Below are positions 7,483 to 15,411 of a stretch of DNA of 27,200 bases, in pieces. The translations under genes were made by a program, and so were the position numbers. Numbering within the stretch: position 1 is the first letter of the stretch; each line of letters opens with the position of its first letter. Source of the DNA: Candidatus Heimdallarchaeota archaeon (lineage in GTDB: Archaea; Asgardarchaeota; Heimdallarchaeia; Heimdallarchaeales; Heimdallarchaeaceae); assembly GCA_016839875.1 (NCBI GenBank), contig JAEOTK010000011.1, forward strand, positions 1-27,200, in the 5' to 3' direction. The notes under the pieces were generated by a model. It saw only the letters and a program-made list of their open reading frames with translations, was not told where the DNA came from and searched no databases.

Positions 7483-9147
7483 TTATTCTAAATTGATTTT
7501 TCTTCTCCTTATTACTCGAACAACTACAATTAGAAGTATGAAAATAGGTATTATAGGAACATAATATATCCATGAGAATTCTCCAATACCAGGGAGTTCT
7601 TGATCTGTCTCCAAAATTCTATCATCATAGGTATGGGAACTTAAGTCGCTTAATGACCTGAAATACTCAATAACTGCATCCCGATAATGAACTCCAGTAT
7701 CAACTGCTGAATACATCCCATAGTGATATTGCCACCAGCTGAAATCACTCATTAATCCTGTGTACGTTTTTGATGGATTTAAATTATAGAAACCATCATT
7801 TTCCCAGATTTGTACAGAGTGTATATTCAGACCTGGATCCTGATAGAATCTATATCTAATACCTGAAAATGAATACCAATCATGGTAATCTTGTATCATT
7901 TGAAGGATTTCATTACCTTTCATGGTTAATTCTAGCAGATTATTCTCGAAAGGAATAACTGAAACAATATCTCCTAGAGTAATATCACCTTGCCTGAAAA
8001 AATCTCTAAATCCTCCACCATTATTAGTTATGCCGAAGTTATGACTCCAACCGAAGTAGTACCGAAATCCATCAGTAACAAGATTTCCAATAGCACTTTC
8101 TGGATATCCATCATACACGTCATTTGAAGCATATGTGATAACCTCAGATGCATCTATTCTATTCACCCAGTAGTCAACTACTTGTTGAACAGAAGAATCT
8201 GGTGTAGATCCTCCTTCAATATTATCAATTAAAGCTGCACTTTTTGAAATGATGGTTTTAGTTATATTATCAAAACTGATGTTTATTTTTGCATATTCTT
8301 CTGAGTAAGGTTTAGTGGCAACTACTAGAGTGTTCCCTATCAAGCTGTTTCGTGAAACATGACTATGCCCCCCCAGAAAGAGTTCAATTCCCAGATCACT
8401 AATATCACTAGCTAGATTTTCTAAAGCATTAGGGGATACATGAGTTAACAATATAATTATTTCAGCTCCATCACTTTCAACATCGCCTATACAGTTTCTC
8501 ACAGCAGTTTCATAATTCTCCATATCATAGTCAGCTTCATTTTTGGCATACAGACCGAATACAGTTAAACCAATTATCCCAACTTTGAGACCAGCATGTT
8601 CTTGAACAACATAAGGTACAGTGAAATTTGCGTAATTGGTGGTACCTTCATCATAGATATTGCAGGATAATAGAGGAAAGGTAGCATTTTCTTTTTGTTG
8701 TTCCATTATTTCTATTCCAAAATCAAATTCATGGTTACCTATTGCAGCAGCAGAATAATTCATTGCATTCATAACATCGATAACAGCTTCCCCTTTACTA
8801 AGAGTAGCTTCAGCTGGTCCAGTGTTATGATCGCCTCCACCAAGTATCAGAAAAGAATCATTATCATATGTATATCCCTCACTTTTGAAATATCCCATCA
8901 TTGTAGCAGCTCCCCCATAACCATCATGTGGTTCCATCCAGCCGTGGAAATCAGCATTGTATAGAATTGTAAGATTAATATCATTCACACCACTAAGAGA
9001 AGGAAAAGAAACACTAGATGCTTGTGCTTTAGCAATAACATAGTTTTCTGTAGCTATATCTATACAGCCATATGAACAAGTTATATTTGAGATTGAAATT
9101 AGTAACAGACAAAAAGTAAGTTTGAGTTTTATTCTAGAAGAAACCAA
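7483..9147 (-). CDS. membrane-anchored 5'-nucleotidase/UshA-family phosphoesterase
   Basis: Predicted protein of 554 residues. Residues 1-26 or so are a signal peptide. Residues 58-290 are a calcineurin-like metallophosphatase with every metal motif: D66xH68, GGGD (103-106), GNHEFD (137-142), TH (235-236) and GGHSH (259-263). The second half is the 5'-nucleotidase C-terminal substrate domain (SAIGNLVTDGFR, NNGGGFRD). A C-terminal helix (YYVPIIPIFILLIVVV) and RRRK tail anchor it, so the enzyme acts outside the cell. Likely substrates are nucleotides or cyclic nucleotides, giving nucleoside and phosphate for uptake. The start is TTG (9147): no in-frame ATG or GTG lies upstream, and the signal peptide begins right after it. 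Confidence 0.9.
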   Translation of the reverse strand: MVSSRIKLKLTFCLLLISISNITCSYGCIDIATENYVIAKAQASSVSFPSLSGVNDINLTILYNADFHGWMEPHDGYGGAATMMGYFKSEGYTYDNDSFLILGGGDHNTGPAEATLSKGEAVIDVMNAMNYSAAAIGNHEFDFGIEIMEQQKENATFPLLSCNIYDEGTTNYANFTVPYVVQEHAGLKVGIIGLTVFGLYAKNEADYDMENYETAVRNCIGDVESDGAEIIILLTHVSPNALENLASDISDLGIELFLGGHSHVSRNSLIGNTLVVATKPYSEEYAKINISFDNITKTIISKSAALIDNIEGGSTPDSSVQQVVDYWVNRIDASEVITYASNDVYDGYPESAIGNLVTDGFRYYFGWSHNFGITNNGGGFRDFFRQGDITLGDIVSVIPFENNLLELTMKGNEILQMIQDYHDWYSFSGIRYRFYQDPGLNIHSVQIWENDGFYNLNPSKTYTGLMSDFSWWQYHYGMYSAVDTGVHYRDAVIEYFRSLSDLSSHTYDDRILETDQELPGIGEFSWIYYVPIIPIFILLIVVVRVIRRRKINLE

Positions 9148-9207
9148 TTTCTTTTCACTATTCCTGCTAGTAATTTTATGGCTGAAATTATTTATACATT
9201 TTGCAGT

Positions 9208-9711
9208 TTATTCAGGTTCATAATCTACTAATTCTACTTTCTCTCCACATTTTGGACAGACAGAATTCTCTTCAGACCAATCTAATAGTTCATTCCTATG
9301 AAAGATATGTCCACAAGGTTCAACTTGCAATGTATCTTCATTTGCAAAAACATGTTTCTGGCAGAGATCACAGTAATGAATAGGATTACCACAACTCATG
9401 CAGATATTCTTTCCTTTTTGAAGATCTGATACTTCTTTCTTGCAGTAGAAACAGAAATTTTGTTTGTTCTTCAATTCTATTGCTCTTTGTTTCTTGAGTT
9501 TAATCCCTTTTCTCCAGAGATATAAAGGAATAGGAAACACGTATATTCCAACTAAAGATACAATCAACACAATAAACAGAAGACGATTTACATCTATATC
9601 TCCAATTAGTTGACATTCTCTTGAACAGTATATTCGGGGATCCCATCTGAAACCTCCCATTTTCTTAAGATTTTCAACTTTTTTTCCACAAAGCTCACAC
9701 TTTAAACTCAT
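9208..9711 (-). CDS. membrane protein with zinc ribbons and a RING-H2-like C-terminal module
   Basis: Predicted protein of 167 residues. It carries an N-terminal zinc knuckle (C5xxC8, C29xxxC33), one transmembrane helix (about 43-66), then a cytosolic-type tail with C87xxC90 and C104xxC107. Next comes a module with RING spacing: C114xxC117, C133xH135, H138, C152xxC155. The stretch PCGHIFHRNELLDW matches the RING-H2 consensus CGHxFHxxCLxxW residue for residue, including W145, except that the sixth zinc ligand is E141 instead of Cys. Eukaryotic RINGs are E3 ubiquitin ligases, and Asgard archaea have ubiquitin systems with small RING proteins. E3 activity here is inference. A plain multi-zinc-ribbon membrane protein is the alternative. 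No ubiquitin, E1 or E2 gene is in the window. Confidence 0.75.
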   Translation of the reverse strand: MSLKCELCGKKVENLKKMGGFRWDPRIYCSRECQLIGDIDVNRLLFIVLIVSLVGIYVFPIPLYLWRKGIKLKKQRAIELKNKQNFCFYCKKEVSDLQKGKNICMSCGNPIHYCDLCQKHVFANEDTLQVEPCGHIFHRNELLDWSEENSVCPKCGEKVELVDYEPE

Positions 9712-9782
9712 ATAACCAAATAGATTAAGGTTTTTCTACTATTTATGTCTTTCAAATAAGAGAGCTAAAAGAATACTGAAAT

Positions 9783-9797
9783 AAAAAAAAGAAAAAA
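9783..9797 (-). terminator. T-rich terminator after the secreted-protein gene
   Basis: On the minus strand this reads as T6-C-T8, starting 15 nt beyond the stop codon at 9812. It has no hairpin, as is usual for archaea. Confidence 0.5.
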
Positions 9798-9811
9798 GGT
9801 GAAAGAAAGAT

Positions 9812-10453
9812 TTAATGCCAGCATTCAGCTATTTTAAAGAATGTCGTCCATTCCCAATACAGCCAACCATCTAGAATGACCTTTGTATTCAGTTCGTATA
9901 CTCCAACATCTAGTTCTCCAGCTTTGAAGACTGTTCCTTGCCTCCAGGTATACAGAGCAGTATCTACATATCCATCAGGAATAGGAGGATAATCATATAT
10001 CACCCATTCAACAAAACGGATAGGTTTAATATCAGTTTTAATGGTTTCAAGTTGAATTCCATCAACGTAAAACTCGAATTCATAGTTTTCATACAACCAA
10101 TACAGATCATCCATTGTCATACCAAAGAAATCAAAATCTGATGACCAGAAAGACATTCCTACTGAAATAAAGAAGGCATCATGTTCACATACTGTTTGGA
10201 CATAATCATCCACCCATGGGTAAATACGTTCATCGAAAGTGATAGGAGATGGATAATTTAAATGATCATCCCACTTATCGTCACTAAAACCTAAACCTCG
10301 CAGTTCAATCCCATAGACTCCTACAGATTGGAAACTAGCCATCGCATCTCCATAGGTAATGTGTTTGTAAGATTTAGCATGAGCAATAGGTAGCATAGTA
10401 AATAAGAGAGCGAAGAATGCAGCAAGACTAAGTATTACATACTTTTTCTTCAT
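9812..10453 (-). CDS. secreted protein of unknown function
   Basis: Predicted protein of 213 residues. A clean Sec signal peptide (MKKKYVILSLAAFFALLF then a TMLPIAHA end) predicts cleavage after residue 26 (AxA), with no C-terminal anchor, so it is exported and soluble or retained by partners. The mature part is rich in Trp, Tyr and Asp (for example WVDDYVQTV, YDYPPIPDGY, WLYWEWTTFFKI) and looks like a beta-sandwich; no family is recognised. Start choice: ATG 10453 has GGTGAT 4-5 nt upstream, which outweighs the in-frame upstream ATGs at 10465 and 10513; their extra residues would also spoil the signal peptide. It sits between the RING-like and beta-helix genes on the same strand, inside a run of envelope genes. 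Confidence 0.72.
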   Translation of the reverse strand: MKKKYVILSLAAFFALLFTMLPIAHAKSYKHITYGDAMASFQSVGVYGIELRGLGFSDDKWDDHLNYPSPITFDERIYPWVDDYVQTVCEHDAFFISVGMSFWSSDFDFFGMTMDDLYWLYENYEFEFYVDGIQLETIKTDIKPIRFVEWVIYDYPPIPDGYVDTALYTWRQGTVFKAGELDVGVYELNTKVILDGWLYWEWTTFFKIAECWH

Positions 10454-10570
10454 TTTTATCACCATTAAAGTCTTGTTCGACTTTAATAAGAAACTTAAAA
10501 TCACAAAATACATAAGATATACGTGAGAAGAAATTTCACAACGCTTTTACAACTTTTTGACAACTTTTCT

Positions 10571-11863
10571 TCAATGATAATCTGATATCCTAATCTCGTT
10601 CATAAGAGAAGAATATCGTACGTGAATCATCAACATTAAAGGATCCTCAATTAGTGGATAAAGATCAACTGAATTTGCAGGTCCTGCAATGGTATAGTTA
10701 TCACTTATCCCCACATAGTCACTCCAAAAATTCCCCTCCAGAGCTACATCATCATACCACATATTTCCTATATCTTCATCATATGCTTGCGATAATCCAG
10801 CTAGATTGTTTTCTCTGAAACTATTATGGTGGATAACATTATTATCTGATTGATTGAACAATCCTATTCCATACTCTTCATTTTCTTCTAATAGGTTATA
10901 GGTTAGGTCACAATCATCTGAACCAGAGAGAATAATTCCAAAATTATTTTTTATGCATTTGTTATTGCTAATCTTAGTGTTATTTGAATTCAGAGTATAG
11001 ATTCCATATTCAGAGTTGTTTTCACAAAGGTTGTTTTCTAATTCAGAATTAGCTGATTGCCAAAGAGATATTCCATAATTGGAATTATTGCTACAAGTGT
11101 TATTGATTATAGTTGAATTTTCCGAACCAGAAATCTGAATCCCATGACTATCAAAAGTTGCATTATATATGCTTGTACCCTTTTGAAATATATTATTACT
11201 ACAAGTATTGTTGATAAATATAGAATTAGGGGATATGACAGCACTTATTCCTCCTAAATAATTCCCTTTACATGTATTATTAATAAGCGTTGTAGCATCA
11301 GAATCAGATAAAAGAATTCCATAATGAGAATTGCCATTACAAGCATTATCAATTAGTTTTGCATTATAACAGTGTCTAAGAGTAATTCCTACAGTGTCTT
11401 GATGAATAATAAGAGGTCTATCAACAATAAAACTGAGAGAACAATTATTTCCTAAAAGACTAAAATTATCTGTGCTGACTACTACAATACCCCACCAATT
11501 GCGAAAACACGTATTTTCGATTAGTTCAAAAGAACCAGAAGCTGCTTTTGTAATATGAATACCTGTTGTATTAGCCTCAACATAACAATTCCGAATCTGA
11601 AAATGAGCTGTTGTATCTCTGATAAATATGCCATAGTTTTTCTCTGTTGTAATATTCAGATACTGAATAATGTAAGGATTCTCTTTAGTCCCCTCACCCT
11701 CAAAGTTATAGTTTTCAAAATCTTCATCTCCCCAAATGATGATGTTGACATGTTCTGTTAATTCAGGATGTGGTGGAATAGAAACAAAAATCAAAACAAC
11801 GGTGGATGCAATTAACACAGCTCCCAATGAAATTCCAACGATAGTTTTGATGTTTTGTTTCAC
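10571..11863 (-). CDS. right-handed parallel beta-helix protein (NosD/PbH1 type), exported
   Basis: Predicted protein of 430 residues. Residues 8-28 form one hydrophobic helix (signal anchor). After an introductory domain with GEGTKENPYII comes a long series of about 22-24-residue coils rich in NNTC, SNNSNYGI and GNYLGGI motifs. These are PbH1 repeats that stack into a beta-helix. Many Asn and Cys residues line the coils, as in NosD-like and pectate-lyase-like surface proteins; polysaccharide binding or cleavage is possible but no catalytic set is evident. The start is GTG at 11863 with a strong AAGGTGA 4-5 nt upstream, so the start is well supported. The repeats are visible at protein level only; the DNA copies have diverged. 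Confidence 0.85.
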   Translation of the reverse strand: MKQNIKTIVGISLGAVLIASTVVLIFVSIPPHPELTEHVNIIIWGDEDFENYNFEGEGTKENPYIIQYLNITTEKNYGIFIRDTTAHFQIRNCYVEANTTGIHITKAASGSFELIENTCFRNWWGIVVVSTDNFSLLGNNCSLSFIVDRPLIIHQDTVGITLRHCYNAKLIDNACNGNSHYGILLSDSDATTLINNTCKGNYLGGISAVISPNSIFINNTCSNNIFQKGTSIYNATFDSHGIQISGSENSTIINNTCSNNSNYGISLWQSANSELENNLCENNSEYGIYTLNSNNTKISNNKCIKNNFGIILSGSDDCDLTYNLLEENEEYGIGLFNQSDNNVIHHNSFRENNLAGLSQAYDEDIGNMWYDDVALEGNFWSDYVGISDNYTIAGPANSVDLYPLIEDPLMLMIHVRYSSLMNEIRISDYH

Positions 11864-11951
11864 TTTTTCACCTTCTTTACATTATCTTCAAATCTTATCA
11901 ACAATATGTTTAAAGTATCATTGAAAGAATTATGAAACCTTTTTGCAATCT

Positions 11952-12968
11952 TCATTTGAACACCGTTTTACCATCTTCTGTAATATACACTATATACTCT
12001 CTTCCCCACTTCTCTTTCACTATCAAACCTTTATCTAACAATGGAGTAAGATTTCTCGATATTTTTGATTTCGTAAAACCTGTTAATTCAAGCAGTTCTT
12101 TCTGCTGCATTTTTTTATCTTTTTCATATAGTATTTTTAGCAATAATTTCTGATTATCTGTTAGATAAATCATTTCCATTCTGCTTAGACTCAGCTTTTC
12201 TCTTCTTCTCATAAACCAGTAAACTATACCTGCACCAACTATAACTCCTAATATTGGTCCAACTGCGAACCAATAATATGGTGTTTTTTGATCTACTTCT
12301 TCCTCATAGAAAACAAAGATAAGATTAGTACTCATTGCTTCTAGATTTTCAAACTCCCAGTCTAAATAGTATCTATTTCCAGTTTTTGTTAATATCGCAT
12401 ACGTTGGATAATATGAGTTGGGGAGAAACTCAAAGTCATGAATTTCGCAATTAACTGGTAGTCTGACAGATATTCTATGCAAGTAAGTATAGTAATAGAA
12501 AAATTTCTCAAATTGGAAATTATAATAGGGAGGATCATCTTCTATTTGCTCAATTTCTAAATCCAGGTTGTAATTGAAATACAGGTATTCAGTAATATTT
12601 GGTAGGAGATCATTTCTTAGAGTGACATTAATTATTCCAGTTAAATCCTCTATTTCTACCTCTAACTCCCCATCTCTATCTTCTATTATCAGATCAGTAT
12701 AATCTTGATTTAGTTTGAAATCTATATATGAAATAGAGTTATTTTGATTGTTTCTAATCTCTACGTCTTCACTTACTAGAATCTCTGTATTGTTCTTGAT
12801 ATCTATTGTTGTTAAAAGAGAATCAATTACTATAGTATTTTCTTGTGAGCAAGTATATTCTGGAATTAGTTCGTTAAAAGCAACCAATTTTCCATTTAGA
12901 TTTAAACCTAACACTAGCATGATCAGAATGAAAATTGTGCTTTTCAGTAATCCATACTTACTCTGCAT
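11952..12968 (-). CDS. membrane protein with extracellular beta domain and cytoplasmic winged helix
   Basis: Predicted protein of 338 residues. Order: signal peptide or first helix (about 9-30), an extracellular beta-rich region (about 35-230), a transmembrane helix (FAVGPILGVIVGAGIVYWF, about 236-254), an RRR stop-transfer, then a cytoplasmic winged helix (about 265-338). The winged helix contains LTDNQKLLLKILYEKDKKMQQKE, with recognition helix FTKSKISRNLTPLLDKGLI and the wing EKWGREYIVYIT. The layout is that of a one-component membrane transcription regulator that senses outside and binds DNA inside. The ectodomain ligand and target genes are unknown; the neighbouring exported proteins are plausible targets. 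TTTTATTG lies about 30 nt before the ATG with no ribosome site, consistent with a leaderless mRNA. Confidence 0.82.
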   Translation of the reverse strand: MQSKYGLLKSTIFILIMLVLGLNLNGKLVAFNELIPEYTCSQENTIVIDSLLTTIDIKNNTEILVSEDVEIRNNQNNSISYIDFKLNQDYTDLIIEDRDGELEVEIEDLTGIINVTLRNDLLPNITEYLYFNYNLDLEIEQIEDDPPYYNFQFEKFFYYYTYLHRISVRLPVNCEIHDFEFLPNSYYPTYAILTKTGNRYYLDWEFENLEAMSTNLIFVFYEEEVDQKTPYYWFAVGPILGVIVGAGIVYWFMRRREKLSLSRMEMIYLTDNQKLLLKILYEKDKKMQQKELLELTGFTKSKISRNLTPLLDKGLIVKEKWGREYIVYITEDGKTVFK

Positions 12969-13060
12969 TAAATTAACACTATTCTAAGTTTCAATAAAAG
13001 CATTTCCCACAAAGAATATATCGTAATTGAAAAAGTTCTCCCTCCAAGAAAATTGTTTAC

Positions 13061-13210
13061 TTACTCTAGTTCTTTTATTGCAGCATCTATTTTTTCGATT
13101 TTCTTTACTAGATTTTCTTTACATTCAGTTAGGTGTTTAAGTTTAGCTTCTTTACTCTCTCCACCTTTGAATTTTCCACAATCATGTTCTTTGCATTTTT
13201 TGTCTTTCAT
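13061..13210 (-). CDS. 49-residue Cys-containing small protein
   Basis: Small gene of 49 codons plus TAA. The protein begins MKDKKCKEHDCGKFKGGE and ends in a charged amphipathic helix (CKENLVKKIEKIDAAIKELE). Three cysteines (C6, C11, C30) plus H9 and H26 could bind a metal or form a redox site. A ribosome site GTGAT lies about 4 nt before the ATG. The opposite strand carries a longer open frame of hydrophobic, low-complexity character, which I take as a shadow. It is divergent from the HxlR regulator across a 104-nt promoter region, so it is probably a target of that regulator. No known family is recognised. The call rests on composition, start signal and context. Confidence 0.6.
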   Translation of the reverse strand: MKDKKCKEHDCGKFKGGESKEAKLKHLTECKENLVKKIEKIDAAIKELE

Positions 13211-13314
13211 AGTTATCACTTTAGTTTTTGAAGTTAATTACTTTACTTATGAAAGCATTTATATTTAAGTACTCTCTAATGTCTTACTGAGTAACTACAG
13301 CATTGTGAAGTATT
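13211..13314. promoter_or_regulatory. divergent promoter with palindrome, small Cys protein / HxlR
   Basis: For the HxlR gene, TTTATATTTAAG (about 13258-13269) is a TATA box after a purine-rich GAAAG BRE-like element, predicting transcription start near 13290. A perfect palindrome TTACTGAGTAA (13284-13294) sits exactly there, where a bound protein would block initiation. For the minus-strand gene the interval 13225-13250 is A/T rich with TTAATTACTTTAC. Autoregulation by HxlR is inference. Confidence 0.45.
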
Positions 13315-13704
13315 ATGTCGAATAAAGCATTAAAGGATAAGGTAGAGAACTGTACAGAAAAGAACAATCTCTTTCCTTGTTTTGTTCCAGCTCAGAGAGT
13401 CTTAAATCTAGTTAGTAGAAAGTGGAGTATTCAATTGATTTACATTTTAAAAGAAGGAAAGCGAGTTCGTTATAAGAACTTGAAAGAAGAACTTCACCGT
13501 GGGTGGAAGAAGGGTAAAATCAGTGATGCTACTCTCTCTACAAGATTAGCAGAATTGACAGAGGAAGGAATAATAGGTAGAGAAGTATTTACAGAGATTC
13601 CTCCAAAAGTAGAGTATTATTTATCAGAAAAAGGTCAAAAATTATCAGAAGCATTAACTCCACTTATTGATTGGACAATTAAAAGCTGCCATGAAGAAGA
13701 CTAG
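13315..13704 (+). CDS. HxlR-family winged-helix transcription regulator
   Basis: Predicted protein of 129 residues with the full HxlR/DUF24 pattern: CFVPAQRVLNLVSRKWS near the N-terminus, KEGKRVRYKNLKEEL, recognition helix SDATLSTRLAELTEEGII, and wing REVFTEIPPKVEYYLSEKG. C22 stands at the position of the redox-reactive Cys found in several HxlR sensors (HypR, YodB types); C13 and C125 are additional. HxlR proteins are dimers that usually repress a divergent gene and themselves and respond to electrophiles, quinones, disulfide stress or metabolites. Here the divergent partner is a Cys-rich 49-residue protein, which fits a thiol or metal theme. Convergent with the AlkD-like gene, with 4 nt between stops. 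Confidence 0.9.
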   Translation: MSNKALKDKVENCTEKNNLFPCFVPAQRVLNLVSRKWSIQLIYILKEGKRVRYKNLKEELHRGWKKGKISDATLSTRLAELTEEGIIGREVFTEIPPKVEYYLSEKGQKLSEALTPLIDWTIKSCHEED

Positions 13705-13708
13705 ATTA

Positions 13709-14434
13709 CTATCCCTTTTTGAGTACTTTCAATTCTTTTGGAAGTAATTCTGAAGCATATCTTAATAATCCAGCGTCACTCTTTTCTCTCCATTTTTTGA
13801 GAAAAGAAGAAATTTCTTCCGGATATCTATGTGATATATCTTTGAGCATCCAACCTATTCCTTTCTGAACAATATCATCCTTTTCCTCCATCATAGGTTC
13901 AGCAATTTGGAAGATTTCCTCAAGGTGATCACCTCTTCTTGCTGATGGGACCATTGCAACAGCTGCACATCTTCTTCTCCATCGATTATCTGAATGAGTC
14001 CAATCTAATAAATTGCTAATTCGATCAGGATTTTGTAGTATAATAGCTCCTATAAAATGAAGACAGAGCGTATCTACTGTTGCCCAACTCTTTATGTACT
14101 CAACCCATTTGTCAAATTTTTCAAAGAGGTTCGAATCAACTTCTTTTGTTGCTTTTCTGATTAATTTTAATCCAACTTCAGAATCCTCGTGAAAATTAGA
14201 CTTCAATAACTCCTCACAAACATCTAAAACTAGCGAATAGTCTTCTTTTATATCCCTATGATATTTTCGAACAACAGATTCCAGACTTTTATTATCTAAA
14301 CCATATACTCTAAATTCCTGGTCTGCAGATTTATGTTGATTCAGAGTCCATTGTTTCTTCTTCTCTGTAGCATGGATAGTTGCTAATTCCTTCAATTCCT
14401 TCTGAATTTTACTCGCGATAGTTTTAGAATCCAT
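13709..14434 (-). CDS. AlkD-like DNA alkylation repair glycosylase
   Basis: Predicted protein of 241 residues made of HEAT-like helical pairs, the length and fold of AlkD. Key residues of the AlkD pocket appear in order: W117 and D121 in SWATVDTL, the RWRRRC arginine cluster at 151-156, and W195 in GIGWMLKDI. AlkD removes N3- and N7-alkylated purines without flipping the base out. D121 and the two Trp are kept, so activity is likely. A TATA-like AAATTAATAAAC lies about 27 nt upstream of the ATG with no clear ribosome site. The gene is divergent from the LLM oxidoreductase gene across 82 nt. Confidence 0.85.
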   Translation of the reverse strand: MDSKTIASKIQKELKELATIHATEKKKQWTLNQHKSADQEFRVYGLDNKSLESVVRKYHRDIKEDYSLVLDVCEELLKSNFHEDSEVGLKLIRKATKEVDSNLFEKFDKWVEYIKSWATVDTLCLHFIGAIILQNPDRISNLLDWTHSDNRWRRRCAAVAMVPSARRGDHLEEIFQIAEPMMEEKDDIVQKGIGWMLKDISHRYPEEISSFLKKWREKSDAGLLRYASELLPKELKVLKKG

Positions 14435-14488
14435 AATTATTCTTGACCTTTGATGTTTATTAATTTAGGTAGACTTTGTGCAATAAAG

Positions 14489-14497
14489 ATATAAAAG
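14489..14497 (+). promoter_or_regulatory. TATA box of the LLM oxidoreductase gene
   Basis: ATATAAAAG is centred about 25 nt before ATG 14517 and no Shine-Dalgarno is present, so transcription probably starts at or beside the A of the ATG (leaderless). This also argues against the in-frame TTG at 14511. Confidence 0.5.
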
Positions 14498-14516
14498 TCT
14501 CGGACTTATCTTGACT

Positions 14517-15410
14517 ATGCAAAAATACTCTTTTGGAGTGATAACTCTTCAATCCAACCCATGGAAGGAAATCGAAGTCCAATGGAAAAATATTGAAGAT
14601 TTAGGATTTGACAGTGCTTTTGTTGCTGATCATTTTGTAGATTATGGAAGACCCACTAGCCCCTGGTATGAAGGATGGACTTTGCTATCAGGATTAGCAG
14701 CTGTTACAAGTAAAATCAAGATTGGTACACTAGTAACAACAATTTCTCTTCGTCATCCTGCAATGTTAGCAAGACAAGCACTTACTGTTGACCATATTTC
14801 GGACGGCAGATTAATACTTGGGATAGGTGGTGGTGCTCCTAGTCAAGAAGGAGAAATAGTTTATGATATGCTAGGTCTTCCAGATTGGTCTAGGAAGGAG
14901 AGATATGAGCATTTTAAAGAGCAGATCCATATTATTGATAAATTGCTTAAGGAGCAAACTGTAACCTATTCTGGACAATTCTATAAACTGAAAGAAGCAG
15001 CTATATACCCAGAATCTATACAAAAACCAAGACCAACTATCTTGATAGGTTGTGTTGGACCAAAAATGATCAAGGTTGCTGTAGAATATGCAGATGTTTG
15101 GAACTCCTTTGGAGGAATAAAACTCGATGAAAAAGAATTATATGAATCTATTCAGAAGCAAGTTGATGTAGCAAATACACATTGTGATGAAATTGGTAGA
15201 GATCCAACTACTCTAAAGAAATCAATCCTAACTTTTGGACCTGAAGCTTGGACGCTGTTTGATTCAGTTGACAATTTCTTAAAATATTTTGATAAATATT
15301 CAGAACTAGGCTTTACAGAATTCATAATGTATTATCCATTCAAAAAGGAACAAGTAGCTATTTTTGAGGAAATTGCAAAAGAAGTTATTCCAAAACTCAG
15401 GAGGAAGTAA
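14517..15410 (+). CDS. LLM-class (luciferase-like) F420- or flavin-dependent oxidoreductase
   Basis: Predicted protein of 297 residues with a TIM-barrel luciferase-like pattern: N-terminal VITLQSNPW strand, GFDSAFVADHF, the KIGTLVTTISLRHPAMLARQALTVD block, SDGRLILGIGGGAP, and C-terminal PRPTILIGCVGPKMIKVA. The last motif is common in archaeal coenzyme F420-dependent members such as Mer and Adf relatives. The electron carrier is likely F420, but FMN cannot be excluded; the substrate is unknown. The downstream cupin gene starts 2 nt after the stop and shares the transcript. Confidence 0.87.
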   Translation: MQKYSFGVITLQSNPWKEIEVQWKNIEDLGFDSAFVADHFVDYGRPTSPWYEGWTLLSGLAAVTSKIKIGTLVTTISLRHPAMLARQALTVDHISDGRLILGIGGGAPSQEGEIVYDMLGLPDWSRKERYEHFKEQIHIIDKLLKEQTVTYSGQFYKLKEAAIYPESIQKPRPTILIGCVGPKMIKVAVEYADVWNSFGGIKLDEKELYESIQKQVDVANTHCDEIGRDPTTLKKSILTFGPEAWTLFDSVDNFLKYFDKYSELGFTEFIMYYPFKKEQVAIFEEIAKEVIPKLRRK

Positions 15411-15411
15411 A

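Noticed and set aside
10571..11863. Repeats in the beta-helix gene considered as a DNA repeat array or CRISPR
   Set aside because: Repeat units are degenerate at DNA level and stay in frame; they are protein coils, not a nucleotide array with spacers.
13053..13268. 71-codon plus-strand frame rich in Ser and Phe
   Set aside because: It is antisense to the 49-residue small gene, which has a good ribosome site and balanced composition; the plus frame looks like a low-complexity shadow.
14511..14516. TTG start for the LLM oxidoreductase
   Set aside because: The TATA box spacing and lack of a ribosome site favour the ATG at 14517.
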